Source of the DNA: Archilochus colubris
Taxonomy: Eukaryota > Chordata > Aves > Apodiformes > Trochilidae
Assembly (NCBI GenBank): GCA_023079485.1
Contig: CM041097.1
Location: 20,319,158-20,383,157 of the forward strand
Length of the DNA: 64,000 nucleotides
Reading direction: 5' to 3'
The position numbers and the translations under genes are program-made. The notes under the pieces were generated by a model. The model did not search any database. It saw nothing but the letters and a program-made list of their open reading frames with translations, and had not been told where the DNA came from. Shown here in pieces: positions 1-12,400 of this stretch. Numbering within the stretch: the stretch's first letter is position 1; each line of letters begins with the position of its first letter.

Positions 1-256
1 TGATTTGGGGTGATTGATGCTCCCCAATAACAGCTTTACAAGTAGCTTGAAGGATCAAGCAGCTGTAAAGATCATGTTACCAGATAACTATTGGGTTATT
101 GGGTCAGAATGAGAACATAAAATCATTTCATTACCCTGTTCTGTGTGTTCAGCACCTCGGGATGTTTTCCCTTCCCACATCATGAGCTTGGCACATCCCT
201 TGGCAGGCTGTAAATTGTAAAGCAGCAGAGTCAGAGGGGAGGGAACTGGACAAAGG
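1..256. other. Unique non-coding sequence
   Basis: Ordinary mixed-composition DNA leading into a TG microsatellite. I see no exon with paired splice sites, no RNA gene and no repeat. Short open frames here run into the microsatellite and carry only Thr-His or Cys-Val repeats, so they are not genes. Confidence 0.6.
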
Positions 257-286
257 GTGTGTCTGTGTGTGTATGTCTGTGTGTGT

Positions 287-320
<34 letters not shown>

Positions 321-325
321 CTGTG
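257..325. repeat. (TG)n microsatellite, interrupted
   Basis: About 69 bases of TG dinucleotide, interrupted by a few TC and TA steps. The longest pure run lies roughly at 291-320. Alternating purine-pyrimidine DNA of this length can adopt Z-DNA and is usually length-polymorphic. Open frames across it are low-complexity artefacts. Confidence 0.95.
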
Positions 326-1167
326 GTATTTTGGGTGGGGAGAAAATGACAAAGTAGAATTTCCTTCATCACTTTTGTTGAATTTCCCTTCTTCAAAGGC
401 AACCAATTTCCCAGGCAGAACATCTGTAGCCAGAGCAGGCAATGGAGAATATTGGTGGGGAATGAATTTTAAGTTCAAACATGAACACTGGGAAGCAGAA
501 AATGGGGTTGATGGTGGGGTTTTTGGTTTGGTTTGGTTTGGTTTTTGTGTGTGTGTGGCTGTTCTGTTTTGTTTTTATGCCAACAAAGATATCCCAGGCA
601 TTGCTCTGCAGCTTCAACATCTGTATGTGCAGCAAAACTGAGCCCCCCTGTGAGATGGGAGAGCAAATATTAGCATTTTAACTGCTCATAAACCATGGGT
701 GCCATTTGCTGTGTATTAGTAATTAGGTACAGATACTGCCTAGTAAATCCTACATTTAATAACTTTTACATGACCCAGGGAACTTGAGGAGGGAAGAGGA
801 TTGCTCATCTGCTACTGCTGCTAATCAGATTCATTATTTGTTACTATTTACCTCTAATCACAACCAGTTTGTTGTTATTTCACACACAGCTGCCATGGGT
901 GTCCACATTTATCCTCGCTGTCTGTGCTAATAAAAATAACTCTTTTGAAGTAGTGCACACAGGTTTCCTGCTCATTTGGCACCTTCTTTCGAATTACAGG
1001 GAGAAACAAGTGTTGAAGTGTGATAGATGTGATGAGGCCAAATAAAAAAAGGAGGAAGAATCTTGGTCCCTCCAATGGTGGCTGCAGGGAGGAAAAATGG
1101 GAATGTTGGATTCGAGTGAAGGAAGGGAAAATGGATTGGTAACAACTCAGCAGCTGCTACTTTCTGT
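326..1167. other. Unique non-coding sequence with a small (GGTTT)n and (TG)n patch
   Basis: Non-coding sequence. At about 520-557 there is a short GGTTT run followed by TG repeats. The rest, including an AT-rich part at about 670-890, shows no splice-bounded open frame and no recognisable transposon. Confidence 0.6.
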
Positions 1168-1256
1168 GTGGGTTGGGTTGGTTTAGTTTGGGGATTTTTT
1201 TTTGTTTGTTTGTTTTCCTTTGTTTTTTTTCCCGTTTTTTTTTCTTGTTTGTTTCA
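1168..1256. repeat. T-rich low-complexity sequence
   Basis: T-rich sequence with G interruptions (GGTTGGGTTGG, then TTTG repeats and long T runs) directly upstream of a pure pyrimidine tract. The same GGTT/TTTG texture recurs in the window at about 23.9 kb, 32.1 kb and 63.4 kb. Confidence 0.85.
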
Positions 1257-1702
1257 TTTTTCCCTTTCCTTTCCTTTCCTTTCCTTTCCTTTCCTTTCCT
1301 TTCCTTTCCTTTCCTTTCCTTTCCTTTCCTTTCCTTTCCTTTCCCCTTTCCCCTTTCCTTTCCCCTTTCCTTTCCCCTTTCCTTTCCCCTTTCCTTTCCC
1401 CTTTCCTTTCCCCTTTCCTTTCCTTTCCTTTCCTTTCCTTTCCTTTCCTTTCCTTTCCTTTCCTTTCCTTTCCTTTCCTTTCCTTTCCTTTCCTTTCCTT
1501 TCCTTTCCTTTCCTTTCCTTTCCTTTCCTTTCCTTTCCCTTCCTTCCCTTCCCCTTTCCCTTTCCCTTCCCCTTCCCCTTTCCCTTCCCCTTTCCCTTTC
1601 CCTTTCCCTTTCCCTTTCCCTTCCCCTTCCCCTTTCCCTTTCCCTTTCCCTTCCCCTTCCCTCCCCTTCCCCTTCCCCTTCCCCTTCCCCTTCCCCTTTC
1701 CC
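1257..1702. repeat. 446-bp pure homopyrimidine tract, (TTTCC)n and derivatives
   Basis: Every base between these limits on the plus strand is C or T. The first part and the part at about 1420-1535 are (TTTCC)n. Between them (about 1344-1420) TTTCCCC units alternate with TTTCC. The last part changes to TTTCCC and TTCCCC units. Such long mirror-symmetric homopurine/homopyrimidine tracts are known to form intramolecular triplexes (H-DNA) and to stall polymerases. Open frames of up to 348 codons cross the tract on both strands. They encode only Phe-Pro-Leu-Ser or Gly-Lys-Glu-Arg repeats and arise because the units contain no stop codon. They are not genes. Confidence 0.97.
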
Positions 1703-4700
1703 AAAGTCAGGCTCAAGGTTCCACCAGACTTGCTTATGTCCTGCAGCCTTCCCCGGGGATTGTTCTGCATCCACCAAGGTGGATGAATTCTTTCCATGGA
1801 AAAGCCCCCAAAACTTCAGCAGACCCTTTGAGTACCAGGCTGGTGCCAACAGCTGTGTTTGGAACACATCTGGATTTACCACTATGGAAAAGGTCAGTGG
1901 AAGGAGAATGACCCTTTCATGGAATTCTGTGTGTTTCTCCCTCTGGGTGTCTCAGGGATACCCTCAAGCCCTCAGACAAACCTGTCCTGGGGCTCAGGAA
2001 CCTCAGGCCCTGCATTTCCAGCTGAGCACTTTCAAGATTTGGACCTGGATCCTGCTATTTCCCAACCCAGCTGCTGAGCACAGCAATTTAAAAACACGTG
2101 GCCTGACTTTCCTAGCTGTACCCAGCCTATGTAAAATCAGGTTTTTACTTTCTCTAACAAACACACTTGTCCTCCTTCACTCCTGTTGGCAGTCTGGGTT
2201 CACTGGGGTGCTTAAATGAAAACAATAATTAGCTGTGCAAAAGTGATTTTATAGTACAAATTGGGCTGCTGGGGCTGTGAAAGCCTTTTGATTGTTATTT
2301 TCTCAGTGGAATAGATTGATGTGACATTTGAAATGACAGGCAGGAATAGATTCTGAACTGCCACCTTCATCTCTTAATTAGTACAAGTAATTCTTCTGAA
2401 CAAAATATGGTTCTCACTGAGTTCATCCTGTCCCAGGGAGATTAAAGAGTGCTTTTTTTTCCCTCTCTTTCTGTCCCATGGGTGGGATAATCCCTGTAAT
2501 TACATCACATTATCCACTGTTACTCATCTCCAGTGATACTGAGATCTTCTGCAGATCACTTCAGATGTTTAACCAAGCCTTGCCAGTGCTCACTCAGGGG
2601 CTGGAGATTGTTCTGGTGGTTCCTTTGGTATCAAACTCCCCTTGCTGATTGTTAACTATACAAAAGCAGAGTTAAAATGCTGGGGTTTAACCTAATTGGA
2701 TTCAAAATATTGTAAACTCTGGGATTCCAGTGTGTAAAAACAATGGTGTTAACCCCAGCCATGATCTTAGTGGTGCATGGCAGGGAAATATTCCACCTGA
2801 GGGCTCTGGCCAGCTGTGTGAGACAGTCTTCCATTCCCTGGCAAATGCAGGCTGCTTGCTGCCCAAATCAACAGGTGATCCCTTGGTTTTGGTCAAGAAT
2901 GGGTTAATACCTGGGATTTTCTTGCAGTTTTTCCTGCAGCCCCACACTCTTTCTTTTGTCACTATTTCAGAGCCTGCCTTGGCTGCCCATGAGGACCCCA
3001 AGCTCTCTGCTGCTGCCTCCCACCCCGTGCTGGTGAAATGCTAACATGTTAAAAACCAACTTAAAATCAAATATCTCCAGCTTGGATACAAACCCCATGG
3101 CAGATAAAGAGGCTGAAGAGTTTTCAAAGGGTTTGAAAGTCCATTTTATGTCAAAAGCAACATGAAAGGTAAGAGCTCTGGGTTTTGGGGTTGTTGGTTG
3201 GGTTTTTTTAATTTATTTTTTTTCCCCCTCCCAAGTTCCATTTCTCCTCGTCCAGCTCCCAGGTTTCCTCAGGCCCATCACATCACTCAGTTTGGGTGTA
3301 TGTTGGTACCCAGTTAACACTTTCCAACTGTGTGTCAGCCCAGGTGACCCTGTGCATCCATCACCCATGGGTGCTAGCTCTTTGGTTTTGCCTTGTGCTC
3401 TGAGCTCCTCCTCTGTTCCACCACATCAGTGAGCACCTTCTAAATTCAGGGAGAAGGTTCGTGCTTCTCTTCAGTGTGATGGCAACCCATGAAAAAGCCC
3501 CTTCTGATGGGAAATTTGTTTCTTAGAAATGTTGCCTCAGTGTGAAATTGGATTTCTCTCGTGATGCATGCTGGATGTGCACAAACCCCCAAATCTGTCT
3601 CCCTGATGGGAGGGAGGAATGGTACCAAGAGAGGGGAAAATGAGGGGAGTGATGAGTGCTGCAGGGAGCTGTGCCAGCAAGGAGGAATTCAGAGCAGAGC
3701 TGGAGGAAGGGGACATTGTCTGAGGTCCCAGGATTTTGTCAGGTTGCAGGGTGGAGGATGTGGCACATGGCACACAGGAATATTTTCCAAGGAGTGATGT
3801 TTTCACTGAGCCCAGTCAAGGATTAAAGGCTGTGAATCCTCTTGAGCTGCTCTGGGGATGGTAGCTTCAGAGGACTTCTTTGACTTTGCAAAACCTGTGA
3901 TCAGCTGCCAAACAAAAGAGCTGGGAAGCTGTCAGAGCAGAGAGGGTTCCAGGGCAGCATCAGGAAGCTCTGGTGCATCCTGTCACTGCTTGGAGGCTGA
4001 GGCCACAACACACTGACTGGAAATCAGCTCCCAGGATGGCAGCAATGGGATTGAGCCATGGATGGGGATGTCCCCTGCCTGGGGAAGCTCCTGCTGACCC
4101 CAGCAAACCCCCCATGCAGGGGGGTGAGAGGGCCAGAGAACACTTGTGCCAGGAGGGAGCAGTGGGGTGGAGGTGCTGCAGGGATGATGGAGCTGTGGAG
4201 GGGCTTGGGGGGTTCCCACCTCCTGCCCTGTGGTCCTGAGCTCCTCTGTGTCTGTTGATAATGCACAGCCTGGCTTGGGGGAGGTTGGTTTTCACCCCTG
4301 GTTTGGGGGTGATCTCAGGAAAAGGCTTGGTGTGTGCTAGCAAGGCTTCAGGCTAGAACCTGGGCAGCTGGAGCCTTGCACGGGAGGTGTCACAGCCTGA
4401 CACAGAATTCCTGCCCCCCCCAGATGCCAGCAGAAACATTTGTAGGTGTTCTGTGTGGGCTCCAGGGTTAAATGGACCCATCCAGACTGAGGTGGACCCG
4501 AATCCCAGGCTACAGGAGGGTGTTGCTGGGGTGGGAGCATGGCACGTTGTGGTTATCCCCATGGGAAAGGAAGATACAGCTGTCCCAGGCTGCTGGAGTT
4601 AAGAAGATGTAAAAATGAGTAGTTACTCCTCCTGGAATTAGACTTGCTTGCTTTTAAACTTTCATTAGCTGAGAATCTGAGTCCCAGAGAATATATCTGT

Positions 4701-5116
4701 GCAATCACAACTACATAGCTCAAAGAGCTCTGCCAAAAATGGGATGCCCAAAAATATGACCAACCTTTCCTTCCGTTTCAGATTTCCAGAGAGTTATTAA
4801 AAATTAAAGATGCCTTTAAGGAGCTTCCCAGAAAACTGCTAAAATGTAGGACGTAGTGTACTGGCAGGTTACAAAATGAAGCAACTTTTACACAATGTAT
4901 TGTGCTACAAAGCAATTTCGTTCCAAGGATCCAGCCTGGTTCAATTAAGAAAAGTAATGATCAAGGACAAACAGCATTTCAGTGGGATGGGATTTGGGTT
5001 ATTTCTATGGTTACTGTGCTGGAGCTGCAACTAGAATTAAAGTTTTAAGACCCAGGTTACTTTTCCTTTTATTAAAAATTTGATGTTAATGGTCAAATTT
5101 TCATACACAAGAACCC
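1703..5116. other. Unique non-coding sequence
   Basis: No gene recognised. The interval 3081-3168 is flanked by AG and GTAAGA and contains a 22-codon frame starting in a good ATG context (MADKEAEEF...), but the frame ends in TGA just before the donor. It could at most be an untranslated or first exon. The region 4600-5110 is AT-rich and featureless apart from short A and T runs. No interspersed repeat was recognised. Confidence 0.5.
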
Positions 5117-5137
5117 TTTTTTTTTTTTTTTTTTTTT
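5117..5137. repeat. Poly(T) run
   Basis: Twenty-one consecutive T residues. This could be the poly(A) tail of an old minus-strand retroposed sequence, but I see no recognisable body next to it. A simple replication-slippage homopolymer is equally likely. Confidence 0.9.
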
Positions 5138-8100
5138 AACTTGTTTTTAAGGACAGGATAGAGAAGAGAGCTCCAGCTGGGATTTAGCTTTATTGGTTTA
5201 AAGTTATTTGTTTGTTTCACTGCTTTGACACCGAACATGGGAAAGGATTTGATTGTTGCACATTTGAAACATTTACATTCAAATCAGAGGGGGTCCTGCA
5301 AGCAGAGAGAATATTTACCTGTTGCTTTTTTTGGTTTGTGTTGGTTTCCATTGAAGGTAAGGCCCATAGGACATGTAGGAATGAAAAGAATGCATTAATT
5401 AATCATCATGGAATTTTAACTGGGGCTTTGAGGGTTGTTTTTGTCTCTTTGGGGGCAGGATGTTTGTTTCCTCCCAGGGAGGATGGCAGTGCCACTGTCC
5501 CTGTCTGCAGGGCTTCAGGGGTTTGTGTTACCCAGGAGCCAGGCAGGAACTGCACCCAGGCAGCCACATCTCCTGCTGGGGCTGCCAGGATCAGAACTGG
5601 AATTACTGGGAGACCTAGCTCTAGGATGGGACCATTTTTGCTATGTTAAAGCTTCATACTTGTTTGGATGTTGGCAGTTTATTATGCTCAAACTGCTCAG
5701 AAAAATCGATCCAAAGTTCCTTTTTCTCTCTCATCCAGCTTGGAGAATTATTTGGATATTTACTGTTATTGCCAAACTAAACTAAAATAAGATTATGGAA
5801 TAGAAATGATGAAATTGAGGATTATTATAAGGGATCTTCTGAAGCTTTAACAAGGTACAGAAAGCTGGTAATTGATGCCTTGCTGCATTAGCCACACTTC
5901 CCAGCCTGCACTCTCCTTCCACCTCTGGGTTTGAACGGAAAACAAGAAATAGTGTCATCATCTCCACACTGTTCTATTACTAAATTGTCAGGACACAGTC
6001 ACATTTCTAGCAGCAATGACTCAACTCCATTCCCACCTCCACGTGGATCAGCAGCGACCTTGACACCCTTGGCCAATGCTCATGTAGAGGTGGCTCTGCA
6101 GGCTCAGGTGCCAAGCTGAGGAATATAATTTCCTGACAGCCTTTGGGGTCTGGGTGTGTAATTGGTTTCTGGGCTGTCCCTGCAGCTACAGGGGGAGCTG
6201 GTAGTTTTTCATGACCAGGAGACCATCTGTCCAGAACTGTGGAACCACACCACAGTTGCTGGTTTTATGCATTCTGTACCCTTCTCTGCAAACTCCTGTA
6301 AGTGAGATCCATTACCTCGGCTTTAAAAGGGAGCAGCAGGCAAAGGGCAGGCTTGTTGAATCCCTGGCAAAGGTGGGATTGTTAACATGCAAGAGAACAC
6401 TGAAAGGCAAAACTGCAGAAGCAGAGCCAGAAAGTGAAGTCCCCAGCCAGAACACAGGTTTTAAGGGAAACGTTGTCCCTGGGGAGGAGTTGCAGTGCAG
6501 GAATGGGCTCAGAGCTCTCCTCCTCTCTGCTTTGCACTTGCAGCTTTGTCCATCAGTGCCTGGGCAGCTGCCCAGTGCCCATTGCCTGTTCCATGGGTGC
6601 CAGGAGGGCAGCAGAGCTCCAGGCACCTGAAACACCCCCCGTGGCATCCCCACAGCCCGTGGGATGAGCAGCATCCTCACCCCAAGCCCCAGGGCTGCTG
6701 GAACCAGGAGCTGTGTCCCTAAAGCCCCTTCCTACTGAGAGCTCAGCCTGTCCTGGGGCAGCCCTGCTCTCCAGAGGGGAAAAAAGCCTCATGGCTAAAG
6801 GATAGGTCAGGATATACCTGCAGATAACAAAATAGCACAAGTAGGAAAGGTTTAGGGCAGCTCAGCCCGTGAAGTCAGGCTTTTGGAGTTGGTTTTGTCT
6901 GTTCCACTCCTTACCTTGTTTCCCCTCACATCCCTGGCACAGAGGGAAATCTGGGAGGTGTGTGAGATGAGATGTGTTCATTTTTCACTCTTCCAGTTTC
7001 ATGAGACCAGAAATGCACAAGCTAGAGAAATGCCCAGAACTTGATGCTAAGTGAAATCTCTCTCTCACTGCATGAACACCTCTTCTTAATGTCTTATTTA
7101 CTATGCAAGGTTTCGTCTGAAATTTCTGTAATCTGCATCTGGGACACGTTGGGAAAAGATAATGATGCACTGATAGTGTCTCTTCACAGAGATAGTCAGG
7201 AAGATGATAATAAATGTCCCAGATCAGCTCTCCTTCCCCATGCAGAGGGTTTATTTCCCAGTGCTGATGGTTCATCTCCCTCATGTCAGCCAAGGGGTGC
7301 TGGTGGATGAGGGCTCCAGGGAATGAGAGGCTCCACACCCTGAAATATCTTCTTTCCATTAAAGGGATCTTGCCACCCGCTGCTGGGGGGTCTGAGAGCA
7401 AATCCAGGGTGAGTCTGATTGTTACTGGGATGGGTAAAACCCCAAACTGACAGAAAGGCAGGCAGGTCAGTGAGCAGAGCTGGAGCATCTCCTCTCTTGC
7501 TTTGGCAGGCATTTTCTCATGTTCTTGCCCTGAATGTGAGCTGCTTGAGCTGAGGAACAGATATGGTTGAGGGCTTTTTGTTTTGTTTAGTTTGTTTCTT
7601 TAAAAGAGTTATAATTTCAAATACATTGCTGAAAAATCTTCCCATCTGCTCCTCCCTGCCCTTGCTGAGAGCCTCCGAGGGGGCAGTGCTGCTGAGGAGC
7701 AGTGGATGTCTGGAGTAACTCAGCAGCCAGGTACACCCAGAGCACTGGCACAGCTGCTTCTCTGTCAGCTCTGCACGTTTTGCACACTCAGGGATTTTAA
7801 TTTGCTTCCTCCATCCAGGACCTGCAGTCAGACATTCAAAAGCTGTGCTCTAGGTTGTTGGATTTCCTCTTCTGTTCAGGGAGGTGCAGACCCCGACCAT
7901 GAGGACTGAAACTGGCACCCAGTGTGGAGTTTGAATTGGGTGGTGGCTTGCTTGTGGAAATAGTTCCTAATCTTTCATGATCATTTCCTAAGTTAAAGCC
8001 TCCTGAGTGCCTGCTCCATTTCTAGGACAACCTGTAAGAGAAAATGAATCCTGGCTCCCATCCCTAAGGGTTGGTGATGGGAGCTGGCAGGGATTTTGTG

Positions 8101-8639
8101 TCTAATTAGGACACTACTGGTACAAGTTGGTTCTTTTTTCTCGCTGGTGCCTGGTACAAGATTCATAGGTGGAATATTCTGAGTTGTTTGTGAATCCCTT
8201 TAGCTTCCAGGGGCATCTCAGAGGATGCTCTGGAAGTCTCCCAAGCTCCAGCTTTACAGAGGTCTGGGCTCTCTGGAGCAGCCAGCAATCCCACCAGGTT
8301 TTGCTTGTCCCCTCTGCCTGCTTGGCACAACCTGACTGCAATGGAGTCAGACAAGGCAGAACATGGGAGCTTAAGTATGGTTTTAATTTCAGGTTCTGGA
8401 AAACTCATTTGGAAAAGATGCAGCTGTGTCTGCGTGGCTGTGCTCAGCAGTCCACAGCTGAAGTCACTGTAATGTTCTTTTTCTCAGAGCTCCCAGCTAT
8501 GCAAACTGAAGCTTTACCTGAGCAGGCAATAGGATTTTTCATGTTCCTCTCAAAGTGTTTAATGGGAAGTGATCTGTTTGGGGAGTGAGGGGGGGAAAAA
8601 AGAAAAAAATCCCAACAAACCCTCTTAAACACAAACATC
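5138..8639. other. Unique non-coding sequence
   Basis: No gene recognised. A 145-codon frame (5212-5649) and a 175-codon minus-strand frame (6985-7512) have no family resemblance and no coding-like repetition or domains. Frames of this size are expected by chance. The interval 6186-6297 has a CAG acceptor, a GTAAGTG donor and an open frame, but its 37-codon length makes this unremarkable. Confidence 0.5.
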
Positions 8640-8945
8640 TTATTTTAGTGCTGTGTCTTTCATAAATACTGAAAGTTATTTTGTTTCTGCCAACACTATT
8701 TTGTTTAAAATTAGTTTATGTTTAGAATACAATAAGGAGGAAGAAGAACCAGATTAAATAATTTTCTTATGCTTCTGGTGGTTGTTCCTTACTTTATTAC
8801 TTGCCGAAGTGCCAGAACTGACAAATTATCCAATAACACAAAACTGAAGGCAACACTGCAGTCGCTGTGAAGCTGGATTACTTTATAAAGTATCCTTGTT
8901 GTGTTTCATAAAATGAATAACTAATCTTCAGCAAACCTGCTGCAG
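8640..8945. promoter_or_regulatory. AT-rich motif-dense stretch, possible conserved non-coding element
   Basis: AT-rich but complex sequence without homopolymer drift. It contains a CCAAT box (within TTATCCAATAAC, about 8827-8838), AATTAGTTTATG and several TAAT cores. Stop codons are frequent in all frames, so it is not an exon. The texture resembles vertebrate conserved non-coding elements. That is inference only, and no alignment was possible. Confidence 0.2.
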
Positions 8946-9349
8946 ATTCTTTCCCCCCTTCTTTCTCTTTCTTCTTTTTCTTTCTGGCACTACCAGGAGC
9001 AGAGAGTTAGACGTTTATTTACGTGTTGTGAGAGAGGAAATCCTTCAAAAAGACAAATTGTGTGCTACCCAAACCATTTCAGAGTGTGGAGAGAAATGCA
9101 TTAGATTTCCAGTCTGTCCCAGCATTCCTCTCTGGGGAAAAGGGGTTTTGAGGCTGGGGGATTTCCAGTATAGTTTTGGGTTTTTTTGTTCTGAAATTTC
9201 AAATGAAATACTGAAAGTTATCCAGTGAAATCCCAAGTACTATATGCTGAATTATAACTAACAGGTGACTTAATACTAAGCTCAGAAATTGCTGAAGGCC
9301 ACTGCAGGAAAATGTAATGCATCAGAGCTGGCAGTCAGGGTTTTCTGGC

Positions 9350-9413
9350 TTTTTGGTTTGTTTGTTCTTTTATTTTTTTAATTTTTTTTAAATTTTTTTA
9401 TTTTTTTTTAATA
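9350..9413. repeat. T/A-rich low-complexity tract
   Basis: Runs of 6-9 T separated by A or AA, preceded by TTTG units. A TG microsatellite (9455-9472) follows closely, and a TG-to-TA compound microsatellite lies at 9686-9708. No transposon body is seen. Confidence 0.9.
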
Positions 9414-12400
9414 CTGTGAATGTAGCCCCAGGCTGCAACCTCACACATGTAGGGGTGTGTGTGTGTGTGTTTGGTGTCTTCTTGCATCGTGAAGGCTGCT
9501 GAAGATGCCTCTGTGCCTCTGGAGATGGCTGTCCCTGGGGGCACTGAGCAGCAGAGAAGGGTTTGGAGGAGTTTTGCTGACTCTATGTTTGGGGTAGATC
9601 AAGCAGAGCATTCCATGGGGAGCATTTTGAGAGGCTCCCTGATGCAGGAAGGATGCAATATTCAGTTCTGCTTTTATATTTTTTATGTGTGTGTGTATAT
9701 ATATATACATCTGCTCTTAAAATTGCATTTCCCTAATTGCTCTGCAAAGATGTTCCCCCTCCTTTGCTCTCAGGATGCAGAGAGGGTGCAGATAACTCTA
9801 CAGGACTTTGCTCCAAGGGAAACCCTAGCAGCATTGTGCAATTCTGAAATCCTGTATGGTGTGGTCACTCCTAGGAAGGAACAAGTGCAGGTCAGAGGGA
9901 AAGCTCCCTGAGATCTGTATTTAGGTTACATGGCTTGGGTCCTGGTGCCTGCAGCCCGTTCCCCTGGTGCTGGGATGCAGAGCTGGAAGGATGCTCTCCT
10001 TGGTGGCAGGTTTCAGGGGACACAAAGTCCTGACCAACCCTCCCCCCAGGTAATTACAGATGGATTCAGGCTCGTGCTTCCCAGGAGGATGAGCTAATTG
10101 AAGTCCCCTTTGCCTTCTGCCACTAAAGGCTCATCCAGATCTTTGCCTCATCCTCTCTGGATTTACTTTTAAACTCCTGTTTGAGAATGCCACTCACGCC
10201 CTGGGTCACCCCCAGAGGGGATAGGTGTGTTTCTACATAACAAGGTACCTAAATTAATTCTGCATGTGCTTGCCTACAAGGGGGGGCTGTTGTAGGCATG
10301 TTCATGAACCTGTCTGTGCATCCTGGTTTGAGAAATGGATCAACCTAGGGACCCCTCATGCTGAAACCATGCAGTGATGGAGCACTGAGTGGCCCCTGCA
10401 GCACTGCTACCTCCAGAAGTGCCTTCAGGGACTGCAGCACTGGAGGGTGCAAAACACTGATAACTTCTCAGGTGTGTGTGTGATGCATTTACACCAGGGG
10501 TGTGGCTGAGTCCCCCAGGAGAACTCCAGGTGTGTTCTGAGGGTGTTCTGAGGTAGTGGTGAGAGCCACCGTGTTGCCAGGGCTCTGGGAGGCAGTCAAG
10601 AAGGTGCTGCCTGACAACAGCTTGGGAAGCCAGCACAGGTTTTCAGAAGTTCCCTTTTGATATCTGTGAGCTACCCCTGCAAGTGGCACATGCCCACTGT
10701 GAAATCTTCTGTTTTCTTTCCAGCGTGTGATTTCCCAGCAGTCCGATTGCTCTTCCACAGCATTTTCATCATGCTGTGCAAGAAAGAAGACAATTACTCC
10801 CCATTAGCTGAACTCTGCAATCTTCACTGGAGCAAAGCCCCATTGCCTTCACCGGGAGCACTTCCCAAGACTGGATTCAGAATATTTTAATTTTTTTTAA
10901 ATTCTATTTCCTGTGCTAGGTGCTTGCCCTGGCACGGGCATCAGAAGGTGGTGAGGAGCTTCATCTCTGTTCCTGCCCTGCTGCTCTGAGCAGTTGTGTT
11001 GAACAAGGTCCTAGGAGAGCTCCTGGAACTCATCCCCATCCTTATCTGCCACAGCACCTTTGAAACTCAGCAGTGGGTGGAACTGATCTGGCTGGGACTG
11101 CCTCTGCAAGCTGCTGGCACCCGTGATGAAGAGCTGGAGGGAAGTTTTGGGAAGGTAAGACACAGGCTGATTAATTCCTGAGGCTTTGATAACCTGCCAG
11201 CTGCCAGGGAACCTGGAGACAGAAACATCTGTGTTTGCAAAGCTGCTGCTGCTGCCTGTGACAGATGTTTGGGGTTTTTTTGGAATGAGCCCTGGCAATC
11301 TCTGACAGTTGTGGCATGGCTGGGACCGTGTCCCCATGTCAGGCAGTGCCACGTGTCCCCACCTACGTGGGTGCTGTGTGTAGGTCTGTGAAGCTCCCAC
11401 TGCCTGATTAATTCTGCTGCTTTCTGCTCCTGACTTTAGCACTTTTCTTTGTTACTGTACTTTATTACCAGCCCTCACCCCTCCAGGCATTTCTCCACAA
11501 TGTATTTTTCATGACTCCTGCAGCCAAATGGCATTTTTCTCTTCCACCTTCATCTCCTCACTCCACTGGACATGGGGAACGTGCTGAGCTGCCCAGGGCT
11601 GGCTTGGGCTGAGCTGGGCTCTTCCCTCTCAGTAACCCTGAGCTGAGTCCTAAAAGATGGCCAGCCCACTCCTGCCAGGTAGAATGTTTTTGTCTTTTAA
11701 CTCACAGGAAGAAGAAAAATTTTTTTGCTAAGCCAAGAGGCATCTGCAAACAGCAGGATTCAGAGAGCAGTTGTTCTGGTGTGCTCCAAAGCTCTGTCAT
11801 TTTTCCTCTCTCTTTTTTCAAGCCCCCAAATGACAGGAAGGTCAACGTAACCCTGGCTTAAAAACTGGGGCTGTGAGTTTGATGAATGCTGCCACCTCAC
11901 ATGATTTTATTCCCATGAATAATCTTTTCCTTCCCCCGAGCCCACTGCTCCAGGAGGAGGAGGCTGACCCAGGAGCCCTCCTAAAAGGCACTCTGATAAC
12001 TCAGGTTTTGTCCCTTCAGCACTGCTATTTATCTGTGTGCTTGACATTTGTCCTACGTTCTTCTGCCACCTACTACAGCTCTCTCTGCTAGAATCACTGC
12101 TGACTCTTTCTGTTCCTTGACTTTTCACCACTGAACTCCAAGTACTTTCATCCTTCTTTGCTATTGATCAGATCAGCCACAGGTCTGAGCTGCTCTGATC
12201 CACTGCAGGTCGATGGATTGGAAAGCAAATACACAGAAGGAGGAGAGGTTATGCTTTTCCCCCCTGAATTTACACAATATTTGCAATATTTGATGCCTTA
12301 CAGTTGACAGACATCCCATTACAATGCATTTCATGTGTGTTTCCAGGAGGGGCATCTGAGACAGCAAACCAACAGGTAATTCTTTTGCAACTACTTTTGC

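Noticed and set aside
1157..2219. Open frames of 194-348 codons over the pyrimidine tract
   Set aside because: Translations are pure Phe-Pro-Leu-Ser or Gly-Lys-Glu-Arg repeats, present in several frames and both strands at once. They follow from stop-free repeat units.
3081..3168. Micro-frame MADKEAEEF... before a GTAAGA donor
   Set aside because: Only 22 codons, the stop precedes the donor and the acceptor is weak. No support for translation.
6186..6297. 112-nt interval between a CAG acceptor and a GTAAGTG donor, open in one frame
   Set aside because: An interval this short is open in at least one of three frames almost half of the time, so splice words alone are not enough.
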